A stretch of DNA of 51,613 nucleotides from Balamuthia mandrillaris (taxonomy: Eukaryota; Discosea; Longamoebia; Balamuthiidae): NCBI GenBank assembly GCA_031835245.1, contig JAVKOQ010000359.1, forward strand, positions 1 through 51,613, in the 5' to 3' direction. This document shows, piece by piece, positions 1-12,969 of this stretch (positions within the stretch are counted from its first letter, which is position 1; every line of letters starts with the position of its first letter). Position numbers and translations under genes: made by a program. The notes under the pieces were generated by a model. The model saw nothing but the letters and a program-made list of their open reading frames with translations, did no database searches and had not been told where the DNA came from.

Positions 1-3000
1 AAGAATATCATTCCTCGGTCCCGTTGCCAATTGTACAGAATGAGTTTTATGAATCTCTGTCTTGCCAACCTTCAAAATCATTCCTCTGTTCCACAGTCAC
101 TCAAACTGTTGCTTTCAATTTTGGGTATTCCTCTCTTTAACTTTCATTATCTCTTTCGTCGTTTCTCTTTCTCTTTTCCTCTTGCTCTCTTTATGTCACT
201 CGTTGTGCTCGATTCTTACTTTGATGATGTTTTCTTTTGCAATAGAAACGTTTTCTGATGACCCGCGAATCAATGAAAGAGCGGCAGTCATTATCGACAT
301 GGCCGAAGAGCAACACCTTATGGATCGCTTTTTCTCTGATCTACAAATGTACAAAGAAAAGGCCATTGAAAATGCTGCTCAACAATTCGAAGAACGAGAA
401 CGAGCTCAAGATTCAACTCATAATTCTTACTTGTACTTAGTTCCTTCTCTGTTCTCTCATTCTCCCTTATGCTTTTTGTCTTTCTTATTCCTCTTTTCGC
501 TTCGCATTTAAAAACAAATACAGAGAAGAAGATGATTTGAAGCATGACATCAACAACTTGATCCTGGTTGGAGTTCAGCCTCACCTCAAACAAGTCGAAA
601 TCCGACTCAAGTTCCTCCGTTTCCTTCTGAGTCACTCTCCTCTCTACATCAGCTCCGCTCAACTGGACCAACTTTGGGACAACCTTGTAGAACGCGCTCT
701 GACTGAGAAGGAGAGAGACACCGCCTTTCTATGGTTCCAAAGCGTCTGCGGACATGGCTCGATCTTCTCGTATGATGCTCTTTCGCAGGCTATGAGCAAC
801 TTCTTTCTTGGCAAATGTTGTGGCGCGTACATGCGACAAAACTTTGCCACCATCACTCAGGCCGGCTTTGACTGCTTCGAGCAGTACTTTCGTTATCACA
901 ACATGGAACAACGCAAACTTTCTCCTCTGTCTTCGTCGAAAGACTTTGTGGTGAGTGATCTGTTTGGATTGTATGGTCTGGATTGCCTTTGGCAGTTGGC
1001 GTTGAACGTGCGGGATGAGCGAGTGGCTCAGAGAGCGATTGACTCGCTCTATTCCCTCTACGATATTGATAAAGTACGGCTGTCTTCTCTATTTTATTTT
1101 ATTCTCTCTCTTCTATTCTCATTCCTCTCTATTGCTTATATTTTGCTCATATTTCACAAAAAAGTTGTCACCCGAGTTGCAACAACAAATAGATACCATC
1201 CGGGGTAACTTTTTGGACACCATAATGTTGCATTTGGAGGAAGCTAGCAACAAGGATGGAACACAAACCTCCACTGAAAATGCTCTCCGCATTCAACGCT
1301 GTCTTGAGCTGTTGAGGGTAAGGAGTAAAGCTCTTTTTTTTTTCTGAATGTAAACTCAATGTATTTCTTTGCAGAATTTCGTTCAAGAATATGAGAATCG
1401 TCAAGAGTTGTTGGCTTCTGCTTTAGGTTCATTCTCTTTAGTTTTTTTTTTCTGTGCTTTCATTTTCTTTTGTCTTTTTTTTCAATTTGAACTTATCGTG
1501 TATCAGAATTAGTTTCATCCTCCAATGCAGACCAACAAAACATAACGCTTCAGTTCTATTGGTTCCATCAAGGAGTCAGCTTCGACATGAAGTTCACTCC
1601 CAAGGAAACGATGGGCGATGTTCGCAAGAAAGTGGCCCATAAGATCCAGAAAGATATTGATTTTTTCACTTTGAGAACAGTCCCTTGGGATTACTTTGAT
1701 GGGGACAATGATAACTTGACGCTGGGCACTGTTGGAATGGCTGATGGAACTACTGTTCATTTAAATTTGGTTTGTTTGTTTTTGCTTTTTTTGCTTTTCT
1801 CTCTCTCTCTTTTCATTTGGTGTTAATTTCTTTGCAAAGTTGGATGGAAGTGATAGTTTAGAGCTATTAGAAGAGCACGAGGATACGGCCACCATTGCTG
1901 CTTTGCTTGGGTTGCCTGTATGTTATCTTTCTCCTTTTGTTTAAAAACAATCATGTTTTAAACTTCTCTTTTGACAACAAGCAGGAAGTGAAAAGTTCTT
2001 TTATTCCAAGCTACGCCCTTTCCAACAACCAAACCTTTTTCTACCTTCTTTTCAGCCTCCTTAGCCTTGATTCCAAGATTGCCGAAACGGTTCGTGATTG
2101 CTATGTTCTCATTCTATTACGCTTTGTTCTTCTTTCTAATATCTTTGTTATATGTCGTATACAAACAAACGAAAATAAAGGCGTGGGATCTTATTTGTAT
2201 GCTTCCCACTAATGCGGCAATGGAGCGCAGCATTCGAACCTTCCACATCACTCCTCAAACCTTAACCTCTGCTACTTCTTCCTCGTCTTCCTTCCCCTCT
2301 GTAATAGCCACAAATGACGACGACGACCTTCTTCCAACGTCTCCTCCTCCTCCTTCACCTTCCGTTTCTTCTTCCTCCTCTTCTTCTGAAGAATCGTCTT
2401 CTTTGCTAGAGTCTCTCCCAGCTCCTATTCCTGACGAAGAAGAGAAACCTGATTGGACTCGTTTGGTGGATACTCGTTCGACCTTTAGTTTGCTTTACTC
2501 TCTTCGTATCATCAAAGGAGTTTTGGGTTTGGACAATTCGACCACCTCTCTTTCTCCTTCTGCTTCTTCTACCAACAACGCTTCACCTTCATCTGCTCCG
2601 TATGTTTCATCTACCATTGAAGAGGAAGAAGAAGCCCGATCCAATTGGGCCGCCGCGTTCATTGAGAATGGAGGTCTTGCCCATATCATAGATGCCTTAG
2701 TCCATCATGAACGTTTTCAGGGCAGCCTTGCTAAGAGCTGTCTTCTCGCTGTAACTGAAATTATCGACTTTATTCTCAGTACGTTTAACTCTTCTGTCTT
2801 GCTTTTTGAGGCTAACCCCTTCTTTAAAAAAACAGAGAATGATGTTTTGTCATCGCGGAGAGAAGCGCTAAGAAAAGTGGTGGACTATTCATCGTTAGTC
2901 AAAGGACTTGCAACAGTAGTTTGGCGATCGGCTCGAGACGTTACTTCTCTTTCTTCTTCCTCTGCTTCGTCCTCCTCTTCAACCGTAGCAACTATCAACA

Positions 3001-3230
3001 TGGACGTCGCTTTAGTGAAGAACGCGATGAAGATTTTAACAGGAGTTGTTAGTCATCAAATCGGTGGATTTGCTGTGGTAAACAGCGATAAACTCAAAAA
3101 GCCAAACTTGCTGAAAACATTGTTCCGACTGGAAGGCTTTGAGGAGTTTATTTATTTTGTGGTGTTGAAATGCTCTGAAGCGGCTATTCGAGAAGAGATG
3201 ATTGAAGCTCTGGATAGCTTTTATACGTTC

Positions 3231-3273
<43 letters not shown>

Positions 3274-6200
3274 CTCTTTTTTCCTCTTTTGCGTTTTTCT
3301 TATTTATTTTTTGAATAACAACAGGATTGGGGGCAAGCGACAGCGACGCTGGTTGCTCGTTTTGATGTTTACATTTTTGCCAAAGATAGAACCCACTTCT
3401 CAAACCTGCAACGAGTACTTTAGTCTCATGTCTGAATTGCTGCGTCATCACAAAGAAGAACCAATAACAGAGTGCGAAGCAAAAGAGGAAGAGGAGGAAG
3501 AAGCAGAAGCATTCAACAATAACGAACAAACAGCAAAAAAGAAGCAAACGACACTGAACGATCATCAAGCAGAAGAAAAGCACAAAGAGAAAGAGGAAGA
3601 AGAGAAGCGTTTACGCGAAACCCTTTTCACTCTTTCAGATTCCGAGCTGCTGCAAAGTTTCGCTCAGGCTCTGTTGCTTCTCATCAAGTATCATCCAATC
3701 TTGGAGGCTTCGGAGCACGATCCTCCCGACCTCGTCTTGATTGGTCTTTTACATCTCACTGCTGACCTTTCATGCTTGCTCTCTCCTTCCCTTCGTCAGA
3801 GCATCGGTTCCTCTTCTTCAACACACGAAGGTGTTACCTCTGTTGGAAGTGTTGGTTTGATCGAGGAGATAATTGTTGAATGCCTCTTCAAGATTCCATC
3901 TCCACACATCACCGGTTCATCTGATGAACCTACTTTGACTTCGACTTCAACCCTTCCTCCTCCTAAATGCAAAACGAAAAACAGTCGAATCGCCGCTTTT
4001 CATCTTTTGGAGGAACTTTGCAAAGACTGTCCTAAAAACCAATTGTCGCTGGTCCATTTCATCGCAGAGACGCACTTAAAGACTTATCAACAACTTCAAA
4101 AACAGTCCTCTTCGCCTGTTTCTTCCTCAGCTTCTTCTTCGATATCTCATGATATGGATCTTTCCTGTAATGCTTCTGGAGAACTTGCTTCCTACAAAAA
4201 CGAAAACAAGAATGCCGAAGAAAAAGCAGAAGGAAAACGAAGCTTCCTGCATATTTCAGAATGGGGCTTTTCGCCAACGGCTGGAGAACGTTCAAGCACA
4301 GGTTATGTTGGACTCAAGAACTTGGGTTGTATATGTTACATGAACTCGCTCATGCAGCAACTGTTCATGATGCCCAACTTTCGTTCTGGTATCCTGTCTG
4401 TTAGTGGCACTGAAGGTTTGGTTCTATTCTTTTGTTATCAGCTTTCCCTCCGCGTTTCCTTTTTGCCTTTTACTCCTTTCTCTCTACTCTCTCTCTCTCT
4501 CTCTCTCTCTCATTAATGAAAATGCAACAAAAATATAGAAATGATGAAAAAACGAGAAGAAAGACAATTGATCAACGCTAGCAAAGAAAAAAACAAGAAG
4601 AACAAGAAGGACAAAGAGAACGACATTGACGAGTTCTCGGAGAAAGAAGAAGAACCAAGCGAGGAAGAACTGCTGTTAGAGCTCCAAGAAATGTTTGCCT
4701 ACCTCCAAGAAAGCATCAAGCAGTATTACTCTCCGAAACGGTTTTGCATGGTCTACAAAGATTATGATGGACGTCCCATAGATGTAAGCGTTCAAATGGA
4801 TGCTGATGAGTTCTTCAATATGCTTTGCGATAAGCTGGACAACCACTTAAAAGGCTCTCATCAGGTAACATTTTTGTTATTGTTTTTTTTTAAATGGTTG
4901 TTGTTGACTAACTCGTTTTATAACGAAAAGGAAAAACTGTTGCATAATATTTGGTGTGGTAAAATGACTTCGCAGTTGATTTGCAAAGGGTGCCCTCATC
5001 GCAGCGAAAGAGACGAGCCATTCTACACCATAAGTCTCGATATCAAAGGAAAGAAAGACATTTTGGAAGCGCTGCAGCTTTATGTTCGTGGAGATATGTT
5101 GGAAGGGGACAACGCTTACTTTTGCGAGCTCTGTGGAAAGCACGTTGATACACTGAAGCGCTCCTGCATCAAAGTATCCTTCTTTTTGCGATATATTCCT
5201 TTTGCTTTTCTCTAACTTATTGTTTTTCTAATACGGCCGAAATAGACCCTACCCAATACACTCATTCTCCATCTCAAACGGTTCGAGTTCGATTTTGACA
5301 CCATGGTCAAAATGAAGCTGAACCAACACTGCGAGTTTCCTTTCAAGTTGAACATGCTGCCGTACACCAGGGAAGGATTAGCTGCAGCCGAAGAAGAGGA
5401 AGAACAAAAAAGGAGGACAAGACAACAGCAACAACAAAAGAAAATAGGAAAGAGAGAAGATGGAGATGACGAGGATGATGACTCTTGCGTCTCTGTGGCA
5501 AGCAATAACAGCAGCGAAGCAGAGAGTAACAACAGCAGTAACAACAACGACGACAAGGACGGGGAGAGCTCTTCTTCATTGCCGCCACTCACTCATGAAT
5601 TACCTCCTCTGCGCCCTCATGAATATTACGAATATGAACTAGTTGGCATCCTTGTGCATCGAGGCGTTGCTGACAGTGGCCATTATTATTCCTTCATAAA
5701 GGTATATCTTATTCTCGCTTCTTCTTTATTTTTATTGTTTTCATTTTGAATAACGAACAGCATTACTTCAAACAACAGGAACGAACTGGAGATTCTACAG
5801 CAAGATGGCTTGAGTTCAACGACAGAACGGTGCGGCCATTTGACATCAACCGATTGGAAGAGGAATGCTTTGGTGGGTACGAGGTAATCCCTCAATACGA
5901 TGAGTTTACAAAGGTGCGTGTACAAAGACAAGTAGAGAACTCGAGAAGCGCCTATATGCTCTTTTATGAGAGAATAGTACCTCAAGCTGTTAGTAGCGAT
6001 GAGGAAGAGATGGTGGATAAAGCGGTTAGCAAACAAGAAGAATCTATTCAAGTTCATGTTCCGGCTGCGGGTTCTCCTCGTTCCACACCATCGAACGCTG
6101 TTCTTGTGCAACCTGACCTCTCGATTTCCAAAGGTTGATATTCTTTTCTTGTTGTTTTTATTTCATTTCTTTTTGTTGCTTGTTGCTCATTTTCGATTAA

Positions 6201-8426
6201 GGTTTACTGGCAGGAGTGTCGTTAGCTTCGCGACTATTTTCTGAAAGTGGCGGTTCGTCATCCACAGCTTCGTCACGCTGTGAAAGCAGCGGACAAAAGC
6301 GAAGTTTAGTTCCAGTTCCCCCGTTCCTATATAACGCTATTTGGCATCAAAATGTACAGTTCCTGCAACAGAAGCGAATGTTTGAGGATTGTTACTTCCA
6401 GTTTGTATCCAACCTCATTCAACCTTGCACTCAATTGCATTTTGGTACAATCGCCTCTTCTCTCCCGTCTCTTCATTCTTGTCTCCTCTTCCACGCTTTC
6501 TCCTTTTTTTGTCGCTTCTCTTCTCTTCTCGTTCTCTTTGTTAACTTAAACCCTTTGTGCAATAGACTATCATGAAAGGATGGACATCTCCACTCAGAAA
6601 GCAGTCGAAATGGGTTTCTTCTTCTTCCTCGAAATCATCTCTCACTCTCGCGAAAAAGACCGCATCAACCACTTCTCCGAACAACTACGAAAGATACTTA
6701 AGGCGAATGTAGCAGCTTGTCGTTGGTGGGTTGGTCTCTTGGTGGATAAACCAGAATGGCTTAGAGAGATGTTGTTGGACTGCTCGTCGGAGGATGCTCG
6801 TCAAAACTTTGCAGAGCTCATTCATTATGCGCTCAAATATCTGTTGAAAGCAGGAGAGAGAGACTATCTTCAGGTATTCCTGGCAGAAGGTGAAGAACGA
6901 GAAGAAGCAGGAGGAGAGACGATGCTTAAAGAAGGACAGATTGTGCGGCTGTGCATTGATAGAGTGTTGGAGTTAGACCGTTATGCAGTATTGAAGTGGC
7001 GCAACTTTGGTCAATACTTTACTCTCTTCTTCCACTTTGCATTGTTGGGCCCAACGGAGGTAATGCTTTTTTTTGTTGTCTTTCTTTTGATTGTTTCTTC
7101 TCACTAACTGTGTCTTTGTTCAACATATTAGATGGCGTATCTTCTCCGTCGCAATGTTATCTCCCGTTTCCTTGACATTTATTTAGGTCCTGACTCACCT
7201 AATGCTCGCGTACGTTCTCTGTTTTCACCCCTTTCTCTGCTTCGCTCATTCTCTTGCTTGTTCCCTCTCTTTGCTTCCTTCTCCCTTCCCTCTTGTCTCT
7301 TCTCTCTTCTTTCTACACTATTTTTCTAATGTTATCAAACAGAGACGACTTTACATGCGGTTTGGGGATAAGTGGCAACAACCCGATTTCTCTTCTCTCA
7401 TTTCTCTGGTTTGTCTTCTTCTTCGCTCCTGCCACATTGAACGAGATCAACACGAAGAAGTACGACAAATTTGCGATGCCGACGACGACACAACAGAAGA
7501 AGTCGTTCATTCTTCTCCTGTTTCTTCTCTTCGCGATTCTGGTGAAGCGGTATTTCCTTCTGACGATGATGATGATGACGAAATTGACATCAAAGGAGGA
7601 GAGTTAATACCGCCAACTTCTCCTCAAACTGCTTCGTTTGTATACAACGCCAAACCACAGCAAGAACAACTGGAGAAAGAAAAAGAGAAAGAAAAAGAGA
7701 ATGAAACCGAAACGAGATGGGCAATTACCTCAACAACAACATAACGAACCCGAAGAAGAAACAGAACCCAGAATTATCATTCTATCACGACCGTCTCCAA
7801 CACAAGCAGAAGGCCCTCTCTTCACGCTCTCCGAACAAGACAGCGAGATGGTGTTCAACGAGGCGTTCCTCTTGCGTCTCGTGAGCGATCCTCAAGCGAT
7901 TTCAGACGCCTCTTTGCTTCTCTCTCATTTGTGTTGGGAGAATTTGAGCCTGAGTGACCTCAGCTTGCACGTTCTAATCATGGCAATCCAGAAGGCAAAT
8001 TACGAGGGCCTTCCGGCGCTCCACAAAATCTTGCTGACGGTGCTCAACCTCGAAGACTTTTATGCTGAACTGAGGGTACGAACCATTTTGCCTCGTCTCT
8101 TGGACTTATTCGAAGACAAGAAGAAGTTCCCCAAGAGCACCGAGATCAACCTTCGCTTCCTCATTCACAAGCTCTACGAACGCAACGCCGTCGCTCAGCG
8201 CTACATGGACGACCTGGCGGCTGGAAGAAGAACGGCGGTGGCAGAGGAAGACGAAGAAGATCACCATCAGCAACAACCAAGAAGTTTGGAGTGGATCACC
8301 GCCTGGTTGACAAAGCACACGCATAACATAAACGTGCCGGGATGGATACGGCATGCTCCTGATTATGACCCCAGCATGGAAATCAGTCTTAGCGGCTATG
8401 GCAAGCATTACTCTTGGTACTCTTAA
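1..8426 (+). CDS. USP9X/FAF-type ubiquitin carboxyl-terminal hydrolase (5' end outside window)
   Basis: Large deubiquitinase that removes ubiquitin from protein substrates. About 20 exons can be followed. The first three joins are 1-124, 246-432 and 524-1073, all in phase. An upstream helical-repeat region (FLRFLLSHSPLYIS, about 600-1070) and a ubiquitin-like segment (FYWFHQGVSFDMKF, about 1555) match the long N-terminal arms of USP9X, USP24 and USP34. The peptidase core starts near 4300 with the Cys box GLKNLGCICYMNS; the catalytic Cys precedes YMNS. Two CxxC zinc pairs follow (ICKGC near 4980, CELC near 5125), then LKRFEFDFD, the His box SGHYYSFI near 5680 and WLEFNDRTVRPF near 5810. A low-complexity acidic insert (5390-5570) splits the core. 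The C-terminal tail after AYMLFYERI continues to a TAA at 8426 and also resembles the USP9X tail. The core resembles USP9X more than USP34. The start lies upstream of base 1. The family assignment is firm; individual exon edges are approximate. Confidence 0.93.
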
Positions 8427-8641
8427 ACCTTATAAACTCTATCTTTTTTTTTTCGTTCGTTTTCTCTCCTTCTGTGGTCATTTCGTTGCTTGCTTGCTTC
8501 GACTAGGCAATATATAAAACACGTCTTTCGTTAACAATTCTCAAGTTTGGAAAAGCTCGGTTTATTTTTTTTCGTCAAGTTCTTTCGTTGCTGCGCACAA
8601 GAAGCCCACCATCCAAAGGTAGAGAGAGATAGGAGGAGACC
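8427..8641 (+). promoter_or_regulatory. Short intergenic region with TATA-like element upstream of the first CAP gene
   Basis: Only 215 bp separate the USP stop from the CAP start codon. It contains an A/T-rich TATA-like run, gcaatatataaaacac, near 8507-8522. That is about 120 bp before the ATG and is suited to the downstream gene. Function is inferred from position only. Confidence 0.35.
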
Positions 8642-9522
8642 ATGTGGTGGCTTTCCCTCTTTCTTTCGGTCCTGGTTCTAGGCCCCGCTTTGGCCGTGGC
8701 ACGACTCACCCCGGAATTGAGAGAGGTTATGTTGGAGGAACACAACTGCGCAAGACGCAACAAAGGAGTTCCTGAACTCGTTTGGGACGACAGCTTGGCC
8801 AAAAGCGCGCAAGGTCAGTTGTCTCGCCTTCTACCGTGTTTGCGGTGAGGTTCCTCACGAAATCGCAACAAAGACTGGGCAAACAGATGCACAACGGACC
8901 ACTCCGGAATGGGAGAGAACTTGAGTTTCGCTTGCTGTAATGTTCAAAACCCTCCCCAGTTTCTGAAGAGTGCCGTAAAGGGGTGGCTGGATGAGGGTAA
9001 ATATTGGAACTGCAAAGATGACACGTGCTCCCCGCAAGAGGGATCCAGGTGTCTTCATTTCACGCAAGCCATGTGGGAAGAGTAAGAGTCTTCTGTTTAC
9101 ATCTGTTTGTTTGCTGTTCTCTGACCCTTTTGTTGCGACAGTACGACCAAGGTCGGATGTGGGTGGAAGTCAAAGTGCTCGGGGAAGTGGACAGACATTG
9201 TCGTCTGCCAATACCGCCCTGCTGGAAATTGGGTCGGAGAGAGACCCTTTCCAGGTAACACGCTCCTTGCATGCTCCTCCGATCTTATAGACCATTTACC
9301 AACCATAACACCAAACAGCCGAAAAGTGCTCCAACAATTTGGGATGTGCTGGTGGTGGAGGAGGAGGAGATGGCACTGCCGATGGAACAGTGGATGGCGG
9401 TGATGGAGGAGACGGAACTGTGGATGGGGACGGGGATGGGGGAGGAGATGGTGCTGCTGATGGAACAGTGGATGGTGAAGGTGATGGAGGAGGAGAATCC
9501 AAAAGCTCTGACAAGGGTTCCG

Positions 9523-9558
<36 letters not shown>

Positions 9559-10056
9559 TTTACTCTCTCTCTCTGTTTGGTGCTGACAAATTAGAGTACA
9601 GGTAAAATAGCAGGCGCGGTTGTTGGAACCATCGCTGGTGTGTCACTACTCGGGGTAGGCGCCGGGTTAGCCATCTTCTTCCACATGCGCAGACAAAAGA
9701 AAACCATGCGAAAGGATTTGTCTGCAGACCTTCGGCAGTCCTCCCTCCCGGCTACTTCATCCTCAGTTTCGGCCGGTGTGGCAATCTCCCCACGTTCGAC
9801 AGTTCCTTCCTCACCACCGTCCGTGACCCCTACCCCTGTTTCCCGAGCGGCTTCTCCTCTGAGAATGGGACATGGGCCTGTTTCCTCGGCAGGCGCCCCA
9901 GCCAGACCTCCACTATCACCAAGAAGCCCACCGCCGCCTCCCCGACGACCAGGTGTAACAACGGCAACCACAACTCCTCCTGCAGCACAAGGAACACCCC
10001 CAACAAGGCCGAAGCCATATCCTGCCCCACCCTTCGGCGGAGGTACTCGCTTATGA
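8642..10056 (+). CDS. Membrane-anchored CAP (SCP/PR-1) domain protein 1
   Basis: Five exons join in phase: 8642-8813, 8874-9081, 9142-9254, 9319-9516 and 9602-10056, giving about 381 aa. A signal peptide (MWWLSLFLSVLVLGPALA) is followed by a CAP domain: HNCARRNKGVPELVWDDSLA, then GMGENLSF, HFTQAMW and DIVVCQYRPAGNW. These are the conserved blocks of the SCP/PR-1 family. After the domain come a Gly/Asp-rich stalk (exon 4), one transmembrane helix (KIAGAVVGTIAGVSLLGVGA) and a Ser/Pro-rich tail with basic PPPPPRRP-type stretches that could bind SH3 or WW domains. The layout is that of a type I cell-surface protein with a CAP ectodomain; most CAP proteins are simply secreted. The nearest paralogue lies at 13483-14710. 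The ligand is unknown. The gene ends only 94 bp before a DNA transposon. Confidence 0.85.
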
Positions 10057-10277
10057 GAGACCCCGTCCAGATCACCTGGATCAGATCACGTCGACAAAAA
10101 TTGCCAATTTCATGGAAATTTTTAAAAGATGCTGCCACTGCGTGCCGAATGAGGGGTTCTCAAACCCAGAGCCTGGGGCCTTATTTTTTTTAGGCCCAGT
10201 TTTTAGGCCACAAAAGCGTTGCAAAGTCCAAGCCTAACTTTTTGGGAAACGAAATTTCTCCAGCAAATTTATTTATT

Positions 10278-10715
10278 TCACTTTATCGATAAAATTGTTG
10301 GTTGTCTTCCACAAAGGCTCGAAGCCCAGAAGTTGGCTTGGTCGTTGTTATGGCCAAGCATAAGGGCAACATTGTAAAGGTCACCAAACAGAGAGCAGGT
10401 GATTTGAGCACCAACAAAGTGAGTGTGCTTGTCACCACGGTAAAGGTCACCTTGTCGTGGATGAACTCGATAGTGAAAGAGAGGTGTGCCATCAACTGCG
10501 CCAACAACATTTTCAAAAGGATGAGAATGCCATACCGTAGGCCAATGAATGTAATCCAAGTTGGCGTAGAGAATAGGAGCGATGTGGCGGATTTCACGGC
10601 AAACATACGGCTGGGATACATGAAACAAGTCTGCAACTCGTTTGTAGTGTCCTCCGTCCCGCAAGTAGTTTAATACTAAAGCCAGTCGGGCTCTTGGAGC
10701 CAGTGTACATGCTGT
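10278..10715 (-). pseudogene. Harbinger-type DDE transposase fragment
   Basis: The minus-strand frame reads RLALVLNYLRDGGHYKRVA, then VSQPYVCREI, VVGAVDGTPLFHYRVHP and LYRGDKHTHFVGAQIT, ending in LMLGHNNDQANF and a stop at 10278. The AVDGT block, with the first catalytic Asp, and the GHNND block, with a later Asp, are characteristic of DDE_Tnp_4 (HARBI1-like) transposases. Only about 145 residues remain of the usual 350-400. The frame is closed by a TGA just upstream (near 10733), and the end carrying the last catalytic Glu is missing. It lies within the TIR-bounded element and runs opposite to the second ORF. It is a dead remnant rather than a domesticated host gene. Confidence 0.75.
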
Positions 10716-11159
10716 ACGTTGGTGTCTTTGGTTTCATGGTTGCTGGAGTGCGGCAGAAACACAACGGTAAATCCGATCGAACTGGAAGCACAGAAGGCCT
10801 GTATACGTGTGGGGATTTCGTTTACCAGCCAGTGGACCCAAGGAGTTGCGTGGTAGACTTGGAGATTTACGCCAAGGAGTCCTTTGTCAAGGCCTTCATG
10901 TGCCCATCTGTCTTTTCCACTTTTTTGTTGCAGGCCAGGTAAGTTGTTTAGTCAGCAACGCTATCAGCATCTGTTGTTGTAGTAACAATGAAAATAGGAG
11001 CTGTTGTTGAAGAAACAAAACAGAAATCAAAAGCAAAACAGCCCTACCACGAGTGTTCCCCTGCATCGTGTTCTATTTTTTTTCTCTCTCTTTCTCTCTT
11101 CCCTCTTTTTTTTTTCTACGGCGGAGAAAAAAAAAAGGATCGGAATTTTCTTGCGAAAG

Positions 11160-11752
11160 GAACAAGCCGAAGAGAGAAGGAGACAACTGCCTCTGCGATG
11201 AAGGAAGGAACAAGCCAAATAGAGAAGGAAACACGCACTCTTGGACAATAGAGAGGCAACGCCTCACGCAGGAGGAAATCAAACGAAAGGAGGCGGAGTT
11301 AGCGCAACGGCAACAACACGAAGTGGAAGAATGCCATGATGCGTTGGAAAAAATCAAAGAGGTAGAAAAACGGGAGACCCTTTTGTTGTCCAACAAAAGA
11401 AAAAAAGAGGAAGAAGTAAAAGAAGAAATAGAAGAGGAAGAAGATAAAAAAACGAGCAAAACGAGAGGAGCACTTTCAAAAATGGGAAGAACAACAACAA
11501 AATGAAGCCCACTTCAGAGTGATGGTCACCAAAAGCTTGGAAACAACCAACCGCGCCATTGAACAACTGGTTACGATTCAGCAACAGTTTTTAAATACAT
11601 TGCCGCTGCTATTCTCTGGCTTTCCTGCTGCTTCAACGCAATCTTCATCAACGACCTCTCTCACTTCCTTATCAAGTGTGGCCACCCCCTTTCCTTCCAC
11701 TGATGCTTTAACGACCAGACCCTCCACGGCTCCTCCTTCGCCGCAAGAGTAA
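11160..11752 (+). pseudogene. Second protein of the Harbinger-like element, charged coiled coil (frameshifted)
   Basis: One frame reads LTQEEIKRKEAELAQRQQHE and a long Lys/Glu-rich helix up to about 11440. The downstream part (EEHFQKWEEQQQNEAHFRV, then TKSLETTNRAIEQLVTIQQQ) lies in another frame and ends at 11752 after a Ser/Thr/Pro-rich tail. The two parts overlap without an obvious intron, so a frameshift is likely. Harbinger elements commonly carry a second, Myb/SANT-type DNA-binding protein with a charged C-terminal helix; this piece would be that C-terminal half. No Myb domain could be read upstream. Confidence 0.5.
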
Positions 11753-12094
11753 CATTTGACGATTTTTTTTATTGATAAACACGAATTTTTTTATCGTCAA
11801 AAAAATAAGAACGGGACTTTGAAACGATTTTTTGGTTTTTCTGGGCCTGGGCCTTGATTTTTAAGGCCAGTCGACACAAAACCCCGAAATCTCCCGGAAA
11901 ACAACGAATACGGCCCAGGCCTTGGGTTTGAGAATCCCTCAATGTGCCGCGAAATCTCGAAAATTGCACAAAATTTCGTTCCCTATTTTTTTTTTTTTTT
12001 TGTCACAGCACGACAAAAGCTTCAAAACACCAAAAAAAAAAAAGTGTAGCGGAAAACGTAGCAAAAAAAAAAAAATAAAATAATAAAAAAGAAA

Positions 12095-12932
12095 ATGGTG
12101 AGGCGACACTGCGCCGACTGCGGCCGCCACTTGGAGCCGGAGGCCTACAGCAGCAACCAGTGGAGGAGGGGCGTCGGCGCCTCGCGCTGCAGCGCCTGCG
12201 TCCACGGCAGCGGCCGCAACGAGAAGCACGGCTCCGCCGCGCAGCTCACCAAGCGGTGCAACCGCTCGTTTCGTGCCCATTTTAGGGGCTACGACCTCAG
12301 ATACCCTTTTGCGCAGGGTGCCTTCCGGTGGGTGGCCAAAGGAGAGTACACCACAGGGAAGAGAAAGGGAGAACCGTGCGTGTGCAAATGGTTCAAGCGT
12401 GGCCACGTCTTTGAAGAGCACTTCTTTGAACATGACATAAAGGTACTGTCGAATCGCTTTCTTCAGCGCACGAACACCGACTAGTGATTCATGTGTTACT
12501 TGTTTCCTCTTTCGTTTCCCACAAAAAGGCGGTGAACAAAGCAGCTGAACTTATTCACGCGTGGAACTGTGCCGGTTTCATAAGCAAGCTTGTAAAGCTG
12601 AACGTCCCACAGGTCTGGACCTTTGCTTACAGCGAAGGCAATTCGTGGTCCAACCGCAAAGTGCTGGTGGAGCCTTACGTTGAGAACTGGCAAAAGTTCA
12701 ACTCCAACACTGGATGGGTGTCGGATGACGACGTGCCTTGGCATCGAGTCATGCAGGCGCTTAGTCATTTCTCATATCATGCCTCTGGAGGCCAGTTTGT
12801 GCTGTGTGACCTGCAGGGCGGAGTGTACTCCAATGGAGTTGTTTTGTCGGACCCCGTCATCTTATCGAGGACAAGAAGATATGGTAACTTTTCCTTTTCT
12901 TATATCGCTTTTTCGTGTCTTCCATGTTGCAT

Positions 12933-12969
<37 letters not shown>

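Larger units (their letters stand above)
10151..11940. mobile_element. Harbinger-like DNA transposon with terminal inverted repeats
   Basis: The left end gaggggttctcaaaccc (10151) and right end gggtttgagaatccctc (to 11940) are near-perfect inverted repeats. The similarity extends through the next 12-15 bases (agcctggggcc / ggcccaggcctt). Both ends are flanked by AAT (10148-10150 and 11941-11943), a likely 3-bp target-site duplication, which fits the PIF/Harbinger superfamily. Inside are a DDE transposase remnant on the minus strand and a Lys/Glu-rich second protein on the plus strand, arranged divergently. Both are damaged, so the copy is not autonomous. The element sits between a CAP gene and an alpha-kinase gene. 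The TIR sequence also recalls some hAT ends, but the transposase motifs and 3-bp duplication favour Harbinger. Confidence 0.8.

Noticed and set aside
5212-5592. Minus-strand Ser/Leu-rich frames inside the USP gene
   Set aside because: They are the antisense of an acidic, Gln/Asn-rich insert in a well-supported hydrolase exon.
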